Source of the DNA: DATJJW01 sp035491935
GTDB taxonomy: Bacteria > Pseudomonadota > Alphaproteobacteria > ATCC43930 > CGMCC-115725
NCBI GenBank assembly: GCA_035491935.1
Contig: DATJJW010000187.1
Location: 3,494 to 67,493, forward strand
Direction of reading: 5' to 3'
DNA length: 64,000 nt
Positions 35,494-47,307 of this stretch are shown in pieces (the stretch's first letter is position 1; the number at the start of each line of letters is the position of its first letter). Both the position numbers and the translations under genes were made by a program. The notes under the pieces are model-generated. The model saw only the letters and a list, made by a program, of their open reading frames with translations, did not search any database and had not been told where the DNA came from.

Positions 35494-36914
35494 GCGCGCT
35501 CTGGACCGGTCCCGAACTCATTGCCGCCGTCAGTGGTAAGGTTATGGGGGGCAAGACCGACGGCACCATCCCCGACATCTCCGGCGTCTCGATCGACAGC
35601 CGCAGCGTCAAGCCGGGCGATCTGTTCATCGCGCTCAAGGGCCCGAGCTTCGACGGCCATGATTTCGTCGTGCAGGCCCTGCAACAAGGCGCCGCGGCAG
35701 CCCTCGTCGCCACAGATATAAAGGACGCCGCCCCCATCGTCCGGGTTGCCGATACGCAGGTGGCGCTGGAGGATCTGGGCGCCGCATCCCGCGCGCGGCT
35801 CGAAGGGGCATCCATCGCCGTCACCGGCAGCGTCGGCAAGACCTCGACCAAGGAAATGCTGGCCGCGTGCTTCGGCGCGCTCGGTCCCACCCACGCCTCG
35901 GTCGGCAGCTTCAACAACCAATGGGGCGTGCCGCTGACGCTGGCGCGCATGCCGCGCGAGACGCGCTATGGCGTGTTCGAGATCGGCATGAATCATGCGG
36001 GCGAGATTGCCCTGCTCTCGCCACAAGCCAAGCCCAACATCGCGATCATCACGACTATCGAACCCGCACATATGGAATTCTTCGCCTCGCTGGAGGCAAT
36101 CGCCGACGCCAAGGCGGAAATCTTCTTGGGCCAGGCGCCTGGTGCCGTCGCCATTCTCAATCGCGACAATGGCCAGTTCGCGCGCCTCGCCCGCGCTGCC
36201 GAAGCGCGCGACCTCGCCATCATCGATTTCGGGACGGCGAGCGGCGCCAAGGCCCGGCTTGTCTCGGCCGATGCCGCCGGAGACGGCATGGCAATCGCGG
36301 CCGAGATCGACGGCAAGCCGATTCGCTACCATCTCAGCCTCGCCGGCATGCACATGGCGATGAACAGCGTAGCGGCACTGGCCGCGGTCGCGGCGGCCGG
36401 CGGCGACGTGGCGCTGGCGGCTTCGGCGCTGGGCGACCTCGCCAGCCTGGCCGGCCGCGGCAAGCGCAGCCCGATCCATGTGGCGGGCGGCCAGGCGCTG
36501 CTGATCGACGAAAGCTACAATGCCAGCCCCGCCGCCATGCGCGCGGCGATCCGCGTGCTGGGCCTGACGCCGGTGAGCGGCCAGGGCCGCCGCATCGCCG
36601 TGCTGGGCGACATGCGCGAACTGGGCGAGCAGAGCCCGGCGCTCCATCGCCAGCTGGCCGAACCGCTTATCGAGGCCGGCATCGACCTCGTCTTCACCGT
36701 CGGTCCCCTGATGAAGGGCCTGGCCGAGACCCTGCCCACGCCCAAGCGCGGCGGCCATGCCGACACCGCGGCAGCATTGCTGCCCGATCTCGTGGCATCG
36801 CTGCGCGCCGGCGACGTCGTCACGGTCAAGGGCTCGCTTGGCACCCGCATGGCCGACATCGTCAAACCCTTGCTCGCAGCCACCTCACCTGTCGCTAAGG
36901 ACGGCACATGTTGA
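35490..36914 (+). CDS. murF: UDP-MurNAc-tripeptide:D-Ala-D-Ala ligase MurF
   Basis: 474 residues. It completes the cytosolic UDP-MurNAc-pentapeptide. N-terminal domain [28 protein letters not shown] loop [11 protein letters not shown] near residue 112, [11 protein letters not shown], then [15 protein letters not shown], all typical. It starts ATGA with murE and ends overlapping the mraY start by seven bases. Confidence 0.96.
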   Translation: MSALWTGPELIAAVSGKVMGGKTDGTIPDISGVSIDSRSVKPGDLFIALKGPSFDGHDFVVQALQQGAAAALVATDIKDAAPIVRVADTQVALEDLGAASRARLEGASIAVTGSVGKTSTKEMLAACFGALGPTHASVGSFNNQWGVPLTLARMPRETRYGVFEIGMNHAGEIALLSPQAKPNIAIITTIEPAHMEFFASLEAIADAKAEIFLGQAPGAVAILNRDNGQFARLARAAEARDLAIIDFGTASGAKARLVSADAAGDGMAIAAEIDGKPIRYHLSLAGMHMAMNSVAALAAVAAAGGDVALAASALGDLASLAGRGKRSPIHVAGGQALLIDESYNASPAAMRAAIRVLGLTPVSGQGRRIAVLGDMRELGEQSPALHRQLAEPLIEAGIDLVFTVGPLMKGLAETLPTPKRGGHADTAAALLPDLVASLRAGDVVTVKGSLGTRMADIVKPLLAATSPVAKDGTC

Positions 36915-37996
36915 ACATTTTGGCGCCCATCGGCGCCCATTTCCATATCGCCGTGTTCAACCTGTTCCGCTACATCTCGTTCCGGACCGGCTGCGCCGCC
37001 ATGACGGCGCTGATCATCAGCTTCATCGTCGGCCCGCGCCTGATCAAATGGCTGAAGATGAAGCAGGGCGAAGGCCAGCCGATCCGCACCGACGGCCCGA
37101 TCGAGCATCTCGCCAAGAAGGGCACGCCCACCATGGGCGGCTTCCTGATCCTGCTGGCGCTGATCAGTTCGACCCTGCTCTGGGCCGATCTCGCGAACGG
37201 CTTCGTCTGGATCACGATTCTCGTGACGATCGGCTTCGGACTCGTCGGATTCGTCGACGATTACGCGAAATTGACCAAGCGCAGCTCGAAAGGGTTGTCC
37301 GGCCGCAAACGGCTGCTGGTCGAGTGCGCCATCACGCTCGTCGCTTCGATTGCGATTATCGCGCTGACCGGCGAAGGCCTGGGAACCAAGCTGGCCCTGC
37401 CTTTTCTCAAGAATGTGCTGATCGATATGGGCTGGCTGATGGTGCCCTTCGCCATGTTCGTGATGATCGGCGCATCCAATGCCGTCAATTTAACGGACGG
37501 GCTCGACGGGCTTGCGATCGTTCCGGCGATGATTGCTGCTGCATCTTTCGGATTGATCGCATATCTTGCGGGTAACCTCGTCTTTGCCAACTATTTGCAG
37601 ATTCATCATGTCCCCGGAACGGGTGAGCTCGCTGTATTCTGTGGTGCGCTTGTGGGGGCCGGATTGGGCTTCCTATGGTTCAACGCGCCCCCGGCCATGG
37701 TCTTCATGGGCGATACCGGCTCGCTCGCCATCGGCGCGGCCCTCGGCACGATCAGCGTCATTACCAAGAACGAATTCGTGCTCGCCATCATCGGCGGCGT
37801 CTTCGTGCTGGAGACCGTTTCCGTGATCGTTCAGGTCGTAAGCTTCAAGACCACGGGCAAGCGCGTGTTCCGCATGGCGCCGATACACCATCATTTCGAG
37901 CGCAAGGGCTGGCACGAGCCGACCATCGTCATCCGTTTCTGGATCATCGCCGCGGTGCTGGCGATGATCGGCCTTTCATCACTCAAGCTGCGATGA
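36908..37996 (+). CDS. mraY: Phospho-MurNAc-pentapeptide transferase MraY
   Basis: 362 residues, about ten membrane segments. It transfers phospho-MurNAc-pentapeptide to undecaprenyl phosphate, forming lipid I. Conserved parts: [18 protein letters not shown] (catalytic Asp pair), [25 protein letters not shown] and the cytosolic MAPIHHHFE loop. It starts inside the murF end and shares ATGA with murD. Confidence 0.97.
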   Translation: MLNILAPIGAHFHIAVFNLFRYISFRTGCAAMTALIISFIVGPRLIKWLKMKQGEGQPIRTDGPIEHLAKKGTPTMGGFLILLALISSTLLWADLANGFVWITILVTIGFGLVGFVDDYAKLTKRSSKGLSGRKRLLVECAITLVASIAIIALTGEGLGTKLALPFLKNVLIDMGWLMVPFAMFVMIGASNAVNLTDGLDGLAIVPAMIAAASFGLIAYLAGNLVFANYLQIHHVPGTGELAVFCGALVGAGLGFLWFNAPPAMVFMGDTGSLAIGAALGTISVITKNEFVLAIIGGVFVLETVSVIVQVVSFKTTGKRVFRMAPIHHHFERKGWHEPTIVIRFWIIAAVLAMIGLSSLKLR

Positions 37997-39393
37997 TTCA
38001 GGTGTCCCGATATAAGGACCGCACCGTTGCGGTTCTGGGCCTGGCAAAGTCGGGCCGGGTAGCGGCGCAAGCGCTGGCGGCGGCCGGCGCGCGCGTGCTC
38101 GCCTGGGACGATTCGGCCAAGACACGGGACAATTTCTCGATCCCCGGTGTTCAACTCGCCGATCTGATGCGGGCGGATGCCGGGCAATGGGCGGCACTGG
38201 TCATGAGCCCGGGCATTCCGCTGACCCATCCGGTTCCGCATCCGGTGGCGCTGCGCGCGCAGGCAGCGGGCGTGCCGGTCATCGGCGATATCGAACTGCT
38301 CTGGCAGGCGAATACCGGCGCCCGCTTCGTCGGCATCACCGGCACCAACGGCAAATCGACGACCACGGCGCTCATCGGCCATATCCTGTCGATAGCGAAG
38401 CAGCCGGTTGCCGTCGGCGGCAACCTCGGTACGCCGGTGCTGGAGCTGCCCCGGCTGGCCTCCGGCGGCACCTATGTCATCGAGATGAGCTCCTTCCAGC
38501 TCGACCTCATCGACGAGACCCGCTTCGCGGTGGCGCTGCTGCTGAACGTGACCCCCGACCATCTCGACCGCCACGGCGACATGGCAGGCTACGTCAAGGC
38601 GAAGCTGCGCATCTTCGCTCGCCAGGCCCAGGGCGACACCGCGATCGTCGGCGTCGACGATGATTATTGCCATGAGGTGGCCGATGGCCTCGCCGAGCGG
38701 CCCGCCACGCTGGTGCGCGTCTCCGTCGGCGGCGGCACCGCGCAGATCCGGGTCGAGGACGGTCGGCTGTTCGACGGTGAGAAGCTGGTGCTCGACCTCA
38801 CCGACATCCCGACATTGCCGGGCCGGCACAATTGGCAGAACGCCGCCATGGCCTGTGCCGCGGCCAAGGCCATGGGGCTCGATGCCCAGACCATCGCCCA
38901 GGGCATCGCGACCTATCCGGGCCTGCCCCACCGGCAGGAACTGGTCGGCCAGTCGGGCGCGGTGCGCTTCATCAATGATTCAAAGGCTACCAACGCCGAC
39001 GCCACGGCCAAGGCGCTCGATTGCTACGACAATATCCACTGGATTCTCGGCGGCAAGGCCAAGGCCGGCGGCATCGAAGCGCTGGCGCCCTGGTTCGGCC
39101 GTATCCGTCGCGCCTATCTGATCGGCGAGGCGGCGCTGGATTTCGCCCGTACGCTGAAGGGCAAGGTCGAGGTCGCGATGAGCGGCGACCTGGCGACGGC
39201 GCTGACCCAGGCGGCCGATGCGGCCAGCCATGACACCACCTGCCATGGTGGGGGCAAGGGCGCGGTGGTGCTGCTGTCGCCGGCCTGCGCCTCCTACGAC
39301 CAATTCCCGAATTTCGAGGTGCGGGGTGACACCTTCCGCCATCTGGTCGGCGAGATGCTGACCAAAGGCGATCTGGACATGGGGGCGGCGTGA
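37993..39393 (+). CDS. murD: UDP-MurNAc-L-alanine:D-glutamate ligase MurD
   Basis: 466 residues from the ATG at 37993. Motifs: [15 protein letters not shown] at the UDP-substrate domain, [16 protein letters not shown] for [16 protein letters not shown], and [11 protein letters not shown]. It adds D-Glu to UDP-MurNAc-L-Ala. The stop overlaps the ftsW start (GTGATG). The upstream part of the open frame lies inside mraY and is not coding. Confidence 0.96.
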   Translation: MIQVSRYKDRTVAVLGLAKSGRVAAQALAAAGARVLAWDDSAKTRDNFSIPGVQLADLMRADAGQWAALVMSPGIPLTHPVPHPVALRAQAAGVPVIGDIELLWQANTGARFVGITGTNGKSTTTALIGHILSIAKQPVAVGGNLGTPVLELPRLASGGTYVIEMSSFQLDLIDETRFAVALLLNVTPDHLDRHGDMAGYVKAKLRIFARQAQGDTAIVGVDDDYCHEVADGLAERPATLVRVSVGGGTAQIRVEDGRLFDGEKLVLDLTDIPTLPGRHNWQNAAMACAAAKAMGLDAQTIAQGIATYPGLPHRQELVGQSGAVRFINDSKATNADATAKALDCYDNIHWILGGKAKAGGIEALAPWFGRIRRAYLIGEAALDFARTLKGKVEVAMSGDLATALTQAADAASHDTTCHGGGKGAVVLLSPACASYDQFPNFEVRGDTFRHLVGEMLTKGDLDMGAA

Positions 39394-40517
39394 TGGCGAT
39401 CGCGCGTATCGATCAATCGATCATCGGACGGTGGTGGTGGACAGTCGACCGCTGGACCGTGGTCGCGATCATCATCCTGTGCGGCTTCGGCTCGATCATG
39501 ATCTTCGCGGCCAGCCCAGCGGTCGCGACCCGCATCGGCGCCTCCAGCTTCTATTTCGTCAAGCACCAGCTGCTGCTGCTGCCGCTGACCATGCTGGTGA
39601 TATTCGGCATCTCGCTGCAGAGCCCGCGCATGGTCCGGCGCACCGCGGCGATCACGCTGCTCCTATCCCTGGTCCTGCTGGCCGCGACCTTTGTCGTCGG
39701 CACCGAGATCAAGGGCGCCCGGCGCTGGGTGTCGCTGGCCGGCATCTCGATCCAGCCCTCGGAATTCGTGAAGCCGGCCTTCGCGGTGATCTGCGCCTGG
39801 CTGTTCGCCGAGCAGAAGAACCCGAATCGTCGTCTTCCGGGCAACGCCATCGCCATCGGCCTCTATCTTCTGATCGCCGCCATGCTGCTGAAGCAGCCGG
39901 ATCTCGGTCAGACGGTCGTCATATCGACGATCTGGTTCGTGGAGTTCTTTCTGGCCGGTTTGCCGATCATCCTGGTGGGACTGGTGATGATGGCAGGCGC
40001 CGGCGGGCTGGTCGGGGCCTATTTCCTGTTCCCGCACGTCCATAGCCGCATCGACCGCTTCCTCAACCCGCAGAACGGCGATTCCTATCAGGTCACCCGA
40101 TCGCTGGAGGCCTTCGCCAATGGCGGGCTGTGGGGCACCGGCCCCGGCGAGGGCACGGTGAAGAATTACCTGCCCGACGCCCATGCGGATTTCGTCTTTG
40201 CCGTCGCCGGCGAGGAATTCGGCCTCGTCGTCTGCCTGGCCGTGGTGGTGGTCTTCGCCTTCGTGGTGCTGCGCGGCCTGTCCCGCCTGCTATCGGAGCA
40301 GAACCTCTATGTCGTGCTGGCCGGCACCGGGCTGCTGGTCCAGTTCGGGTTGCAGGCAGTGATCAACATGGCCTCGACCCTGCACATGATCCCGACCAAG
40401 GGCATGACCCTGCCCTTCCTGTCCTATGGCGGTTCGTCGTTGCTGGCGCTGGGCGTGGGCACGGGCATGCTGCTGGCGCTGACCCGCAAGCGATACGGCG
40501 CGAGCGAGGGCCTATGA
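39390..40517 (+). CDS. ftsW: Septal peptidoglycan glycosyltransferase FtsW
   Basis: 375 residues from GTG at 39390 or the ATG next to it at 39393. A SEDS-family polymerase with about ten membrane segments; it polymerises lipid II at the septum with FtsI. Family marks are GARRWVSLAGISIQPSEFVK, LKQPDLGQT, the loop with GLWGTGPGEGTVKNYLPDAHADFVFAVAGEE (in parts: GTGPGEG, PDAHADF), and PFLSYGGSSLLA. The stop overlaps the murG ATG. Confidence 0.96.
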   Translation: MMAIARIDQSIIGRWWWTVDRWTVVAIIILCGFGSIMIFAASPAVATRIGASSFYFVKHQLLLLPLTMLVIFGISLQSPRMVRRTAAITLLLSLVLLAATFVVGTEIKGARRWVSLAGISIQPSEFVKPAFAVICAWLFAEQKNPNRRLPGNAIAIGLYLLIAAMLLKQPDLGQTVVISTIWFVEFFLAGLPIILVGLVMMAGAGGLVGAYFLFPHVHSRIDRFLNPQNGDSYQVTRSLEAFANGGLWGTGPGEGTVKNYLPDAHADFVFAVAGEEFGLVVCLAVVVVFAFVVLRGLSRLLSEQNLYVVLAGTGLLVQFGLQAVINMASTLHMIPTKGMTLPFLSYGGSSLLALGVGTGMLLALTRKRYGASEGL

Positions 40518-41637
40518 CCGGCAATCTCGCCACAGCACGCCCTACACCCGTCAAGCCCGTCATCCTGACCGCGGGCGGCACCGGCGGCCATCTCTTCCCG
40601 GCCGAGGCGTTGGCGCGCGAGCTGATCGGGCGCGGCCGGTCCGTGGCGCTGGTCACCGATAGCCGCGCCGCCGCCTTCCCGGTCGAAGGCGTGCCGACCT
40701 ATCGCGTGCCGGCCGGCCGTTTCGGCCGTGGCGTCGCCGCGAAGCTCAAAGGCGTGCTCGACCTGGGCGTGGGCGTGTTCAGCGCCCGGCGGCTGCTGAA
40801 GCGCCTCAAAGCCGGTGCGGTGGTGGGCTTCGGCGGCTACCCCTCGATGCCCGCCATGCTGGCGGCGAGCCGGCTGGGCCTGCCGACCATGATTCACGAG
40901 CAGAACGCCGTGCTGGGCCGCGCCAACAGGATGCTGGCACCGCGCGTCAACCGGGTGGCGACGCATTTCGCAACCGTCGAGGGGCTGCAGGCCAACGATC
41001 GCGGCAAGATCGCCCATACCGGCAACCCGGTGCGGCCGGCCATCGTGGCGCTGCGCACCCGCGACTATGTGGCCCTGGAACCAAACGGCCCGATCCGTCT
41101 GCTGGTCATCGGCGGCAGCCTGGGAGCGGCCATTCTGTCACGCGTGGTGCCGGCGGCACTGCTGGCGTTGCCGCCCGAGCTGCGCGGCCGTCTTACTGTC
41201 AGCCAGCAGGTCAGGGCCGAGGACATGGACAAGGTCGCGGCGACATATGCCGGCAGCGGCCTCGAGGTCGAGACGCAGCGATTCTTCACCGATATGCCGG
41301 AGCGCCTGGCCGCGGCCCATCTGGTGATTGCGCGCGCCGGCGGCTCGACCACGGCCGAGCTGGCGGTCTCCGGCCGCCCGGCGATCCTCATCCCCTACGC
41401 CGCCGCCATCGCCGACGAGCAGACGGCGAATGCCCGCCACCTGGTCCAGGCTGGCGGCGCCTGGCTCATGCCCGAACGCGAATTCACATCGGAAGCCCTG
41501 ACGACATTGCTGTGCGAATTGCTGACCACGCCTGACACCCTCTCCCGTGCCGCCAATGCCGCCCGCAGCCTGGGCGAGCCCGAGGCTGCCAAGCATCTGG
41601 CCGACCTCGTCGAAGCGATCGAGCAGGAGGGTCGGGC

Positions 41638-41641
<4 letters not shown>
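40514..41641 (+). CDS. murG: UDP-GlcNAc:lipid I N-acetylglucosaminyltransferase MurG
   Basis: 375 residues from the ATG at 40514 (ATGA with ftsW); the frame open upstream from 40130 lies within ftsW. GT28 family, converts lipid I to lipid II on the cytosolic membrane face. Motifs: [40 protein letters not shown], and the donor-site [23 protein letters not shown]. The stop overlaps the murC start. Confidence 0.96.
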
Positions 41642-43055
<1,414 letters not shown>

Positions 43056-43059
<4 letters not shown>

Positions 43060-44024
43060 TGGCCGCTCCTGCCAAGCACCATCTGATCCATCGCCTGCCG
43101 CGTGTCCGCGGACGCATCACCGCGGACGCGCCGATCGGGCATCTGACCTGGTTCCGCGTCGGCGGCCCGGCCGAAGTGCTGTTCCGTCCGGCCGATACCC
43201 AGGATCTGACCGACTTCCTGTCCGCGAAGCCCGCGGACGTGCCGGTCACCGTGCTGGGCGTGGGCTCGAACCTCCTGATGCGCGATGGTGGCGTGCCGGG
43301 CGTGGTCATTCGCCTGGGCGCCCATTTCGCCGACATCGCGATCAAGGACGACGTGATATACACCGGCACCGGCGCGCTCGACGGCACGGTGGCGCTGACC
43401 GCGGCGGCGGCCAGCCTCGGCGGCCTCGAATTCCTCTCAGGGATACCCGGCACGATCGGCGGCGCATTGCGCATGAATGCCGGCGCCTACGGTGCCGAGA
43501 TCAAGGACGCGCTGCTGGCGGTCACCGCCATCGACGGAAGCGGCCGGCACATCGAGATCACCGGCGCCGATCTCGGCATGAGCTACCGTCATTGCGAGGC
43601 GCCGGAGGATTGGATCTTCCTGCATGCGGTGCTGCAGGGAAGGCCCGAGGCCGGCGCCGTCATCGCCACCCGCATGGCCGAGATCCAGTCGCAGCGCAGC
43701 ACGACCCAACCGGTCAAGTCGCGCACCGGCGGCTCGACCTTCGCCAACCCGATGGGCCAGACCCTGGCCGACGGCTCGCCCGCCCCCAAGGCATGGGAGC
43801 TGATCGACCGGGTCGGCGGGCGCGGCCTCAAGCGAGGCGGCGCCATGGTTTCGGAGCTGCACACCAATTTCCTCATCAACACGGGCGAAGCCACCGCCGC
43901 CGATCTCGAAGGCCTGGGTGAAGAGGTGCGTCGCCGGGTGTTCGAGCAGTTCGGCGTGACGCTGCACTGGGAGATCCGCCGCATCGGCCAGCCGGTCGCC
44001 AGCCTCAAGGAGGCCCACCGATGA
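43056..44024 (+). CDS. murB: UDP-N-acetylenolpyruvoylglucosamine reductase MurB
   Basis: 322 residues from the ATG at 43056 (the ATGATG overlaps the murC stop). FAD-dependent reduction giving UDP-MurNAc. The start [20 protein letters not shown] and [15 protein letters not shown] are typical of alphaproteobacteria; FAD loop [32 protein letters not shown]; proton-donor Ser in GGSTFANP; C-terminal Glu in ELHTNFLIN. It lacks the long insert of the E. coli type and so fits the short class II form. Confidence 0.96.
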
Positions 44025-44962
44025 CGGAGAAGACGACGAAGCGCGTCGCCGTGCTGATGGGCGGCTGGTCGGCCGAGCGCGAGGTCTCGCTGTCCAGCGG
44101 GCGCGGCTGCGCCAAGGCGCTGGCGGAAGCGGGGTACGAGGTCACGACCATCGATGTCACGCGTGACATCAAGGCGCTGCTGGCGGCCCTTGCTCCTGCT
44201 ACCGGGCCCAAGCCCGACGTCGTGTTCAACGCGCTGCACGGCCGCGGCGGCGAGGATGGCACGATCCAGGCGCTGCTCAACATGCTGGGCATCCCCTACA
44301 CCCATTCGGGCCTGACCGCGTCGGCCGTCGCCATGGACAAGCCGATGGCGAAGCAGATCTTCGCCCAGGCCGGGCTGCCGGTACCCCAGGGCAAGCTCGT
44401 CGCACGCGACGCGGTGCTGGCCGGCGATCCGTTGCCGCGGCCCTATGTCGTGAAGCCGCCGAATGAGGGCTCCAGCGTCGGCGTGTTCATCCTGCGCGCG
44501 GGTGACAACCGCCCGTTGCTCGGCGCCGACAAGCTGCCGGAGACCGTGCTGGTCGAGCCCTTCATCCCAGGCCGCGAATTGACCGTCGCGGTGATGGGCG
44601 ACCGGGCGCTCGGTGTGCTGGAGATCCGCGCCGCCCATGGCGGCTGGTACGATTACGAATCGAAATACGCCGTCGGCGGCTCGGAGCACATCTATCCGGC
44701 GCCGATTCACAAGACCGCCTATGACGAGGCCTGCGCCATCGCGCTGAAGGCGCATCAGGCGCTGGGCTGCCGGGGCGTGAGCCGCGCCGATCTGCGCTAT
44801 GACGACACAGGCGGCGAGCCCGGCAAGCTCTATCTGCTCGAGGTCAACACCCAGCCTGGCATGACGCCGACATCGCTGGTGCCGGATTTCGCCCGTGCCC
44901 ACGGCATTTCCTACGTCGACCTGGTCACCTGGCTCGTGGAGAACGCCGCATGGGACGCCTGA
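44021..44962 (+). CDS. ddl: D-alanine:D-alanine ligase
   Basis: 313 residues, ATG overlapping the murB stop. ATP-grasp enzyme making D-Ala-D-Ala for MurF. VLMGGWSAEREVSLSSG is the N-terminal signature, KPPNEGSSVGV the ATP-binding loop, CRGVSRADLRYD and LLEVNTQPGMTPTSL the metal and substrate region. The 3' end overlaps ftsQ by 13 bases. It is of the DdlB type normally found in dcw clusters. Confidence 0.96.
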   Translation: MTEKTTKRVAVLMGGWSAEREVSLSSGRGCAKALAEAGYEVTTIDVTRDIKALLAALAPATGPKPDVVFNALHGRGGEDGTIQALLNMLGIPYTHSGLTASAVAMDKPMAKQIFAQAGLPVPQGKLVARDAVLAGDPLPRPYVVKPPNEGSSVGVFILRAGDNRPLLGADKLPETVLVEPFIPGRELTVAVMGDRALGVLEIRAAHGGWYDYESKYAVGGSEHIYPAPIHKTAYDEACAIALKAHQALGCRGVSRADLRYDDTGGEPGKLYLLEVNTQPGMTPTSLVPDFARAHGISYVDLVTWLVENAAWDA

Positions 44963-45957
44963 CGCCCAGCTTCGACAGACAAGGCAAGGCGATCGCCGAC
45001 GCGCCCGCGAAGGCTGCGGCCGGGGCTGGCCGCTTCTCGGCCGAGCGGCCGGCGGGCACCCGCTCCGCCCCTGCCCGGCGCAAGACTACCGAGCGTCGGC
45101 GCAAGCCGATGCCGAGCGCCGATTTCCTGCTGCTGAAGCGGCGCATCGCCCGCTGGCTGCCGCGTCATCCGCGCCGTATCCTCATCGGTGCCTTCGCCGC
45201 GCTGACGGTACTGGTGGTGACCCTGGTCGTGGCCGACCTGTCCGGCCGGCACTCGCGCATCGGCCGCGTGCTACTCGCCATGTCCGGCAAGATGGGCATG
45301 TCGGTGCATAACGTCCTGGTCGATGGGCGCGGCATGACGCCGGGAGTGGACATCCTGCGCGCGCTCGACGTCGGCCGCGGCACGCCGATCCTGGCGATCA
45401 ATCCGCAAGAGGCCCGCAACCAACTCGAAGCCCTGCCCTGGGTCAGTGCCGCCACCGTCGAGCGCGAACTGCCCGACACGCTGCACATCACGCTGAAGGA
45501 ACGCCGCCCTCTGGCGCTGTGGCAGTACCACGAGAAGATGTCGCTGATCGACAGCGAGGGCGTGGTGGTGACGACCGAGGATCTAGGCCGCTTCGCCAAT
45601 CTGCTGTTGGTCGTCGGTGAGAAGGCCCCGGCGCATACCCAGACCTTCCTCTCCATGCTGGCGACGGCACCGGACCTGATGAAGCGGGTGACCTCCGGCG
45701 TCTGGGTCGGTGACCGGCGCTGGGACGTGCATTTCGACAATGGCGTAGTGGCACAACTGCCCGAGGAGCACGCCCGCGAAGCCTGTCTCCGGCTGGCCGC
45801 TATCCAGCGCAACCATGACATCCTGGGCCGCGACATCCAGCGCATCGACATGCGGCTGGGCGACCGGGTCGTGGTGCAGGAGAATCCACAGCCGGCCCCG
45901 CCCGACCCGAAGAAGGGCAAGGCGAAGACCGCCAAAGCGGGGACGAAGCCGACATGA
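44950..45957 (+). CDS. ftsQ: Cell division protein FtsQ
   Basis: 335 residues from the ATG at 44950. A long basic cytosolic N-terminus of about 75 residues, one membrane segment (about 78-98), then a POTRA domain (VHNVLVDGRGMT...ILAINPQEARNQLEALPWVSAATVER) and the FtsQ/DivIB domain. It bridges early and late divisome parts through FtsL and FtsB. The C-terminus is a Lys/Pro-rich tail (PDPKKGKAKTAKAG). The stop overlaps the ftsA start. Confidence 0.94.
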   Translation: MGRLTPSFDRQGKAIADAPAKAAAGAGRFSAERPAGTRSAPARRKTTERRRKPMPSADFLLLKRRIARWLPRHPRRILIGAFAALTVLVVTLVVADLSGRHSRIGRVLLAMSGKMGMSVHNVLVDGRGMTPGVDILRALDVGRGTPILAINPQEARNQLEALPWVSAATVERELPDTLHITLKERRPLALWQYHEKMSLIDSEGVVVTTEDLGRFANLLLVVGEKAPAHTQTFLSMLATAPDLMKRVTSGVWVGDRRWDVHFDNGVVAQLPEEHAREACLRLAAIQRNHDILGRDIQRIDMRLGDRVVVQENPQPAPPDPKKGKAKTAKAGTKPT

Positions 45958-47207
45958 AGAAACCCGGCGCTCGTCCCATAGGCGCGCTCATCGCCGCGCT
46001 CGACATCGGCACCACCAAGGTGTGCTGCTTCATCGCGCGCAACGAGGAGAAGGGGCCGCGCATCCTGGGCATCGGTCATCAGGTCTCACGCGGCGTGCGC
46101 AAGGGCCAGATCGTCGACATCGAAGGTGTCGCGACCTCGATCCTGAAGGCGACCCATGCGGCGGAGCAGATGGCCGGCACGACCATCTCGCATCTGGTGG
46201 TCAACCTGTCCGGCGGCTTCCCTGCCTCGCGCATCGTGCCGATCGAGATCACCATCGGCGGCCGCGAGGTCACCGACGGCGACATGCGCAAGGTGCTGAG
46301 CCAAGGCCACGCCCATAAGGAGCCGCCCGACCGGCAGATCGTCCATTCGATCCCGGTGGGCTTCTCGATCGACGGCAGCCGCGGCATCCGCGACCCGCGC
46401 GGCATGGCCGGTGACAAATTGGGCGTCAACATGCATGTCGTGTCGGCAGCGTCGGCCGCCGTGCGCAACCTGATGACCGCCGTCGGGCGCTGCCACCTGG
46501 AGATCGAGGGCGTCGTCGTCTCGCCCTATGCCGCGGGCCTGTCCGCGCTGGTCGACGACGAGAAGGATCTGGGCGCCACCGTCATCGACATGGGCGGCGG
46601 CACCACGACGATCGGCGTCTTCTACGACGGCGCCATCGTCTATGCCGATACCGTGCCGCTCGGCGGCGGTCACATCACGCATGACATCGCCCGTGGCCTC
46701 TCGACCCCCGTCGTCCATGCCGAGCGCATGAAGACGCTGCATGGCAACGCCATGTCCTCGCTTTCGGACGAGCGCGAGACGATCAGCGTGCCGCAGGTCG
46801 GCGACACCGATGAGGGCCATGTCTCGCAGGTGCCGAAATCGCACCTCATCCAGATCATCTCGCCCCGGGTCGAGGAGACCTTCGAGATGGTTCGCGACCG
46901 GCTCGAAGCCTCAGGCTTCGACAAGCTGGCCGGCCGCCAGGTCGTGCTGACCGGCGGCGCCAGCCAGTTGCCGGGCGTGCGCGAAATGGCCAGTGCCATC
47001 CTCGACAAGCAGGTTCGGCTCGGCCGCCCGATGCATGTGGCGGGCCTGGCCGAAGCGACTGGCGGTCCGGCCTTCGCCACCGCCGTGGGATTGCTGAATT
47101 TCGCCGCTCACGAGCGGCCGGAAAAACAGAAGAACCTTGCCGGTCCGGCCGAGCAGCCTTCGGGGCTGCTCGGCCGGGTCGGCAACTGGTTACGAGAAAA
47201 TCTGTGA
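45954..47207 (+). CDS. ftsA: Cell division protein FtsA
   Basis: 417 residues. Actin-fold ATPase that tethers FtsZ to the membrane. ALDIGTTKVCCFIAR is the phosphate 1 loop, VIDMGGGTTTIGVF phosphate 2, VVLTGGASQLPGV the adenosine motif. The C-terminus LLGRVGNWLRENL is the amphipathic membrane-targeting helix. ATG overlaps ftsQ by four bases. A 100-bp gap separates it from ftsZ. Confidence 0.96.
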   Translation: MKKPGARPIGALIAALDIGTTKVCCFIARNEEKGPRILGIGHQVSRGVRKGQIVDIEGVATSILKATHAAEQMAGTTISHLVVNLSGGFPASRIVPIEITIGGREVTDGDMRKVLSQGHAHKEPPDRQIVHSIPVGFSIDGSRGIRDPRGMAGDKLGVNMHVVSAASAAVRNLMTAVGRCHLEIEGVVVSPYAAGLSALVDDEKDLGATVIDMGGGTTTIGVFYDGAIVYADTVPLGGGHITHDIARGLSTPVVHAERMKTLHGNAMSSLSDERETISVPQVGDTDEGHVSQVPKSHLIQIISPRVEETFEMVRDRLEASGFDKLAGRQVVLTGGASQLPGVREMASAILDKQVRLGRPMHVAGLAEATGGPAFATAVGLLNFAAHERPEKQKNLAGPAEQPSGLLGRVGNWLRENL

Positions 47208-47307
47208 AACCGTCTTTCTACCCTCTACCCGGCCCCCCTCTGCCTGACAGAGCCCCGGGAACACCCAACGCCCTAGCAGCCAACGCCGCACAAGAAGGAG
47301 CCCGCCC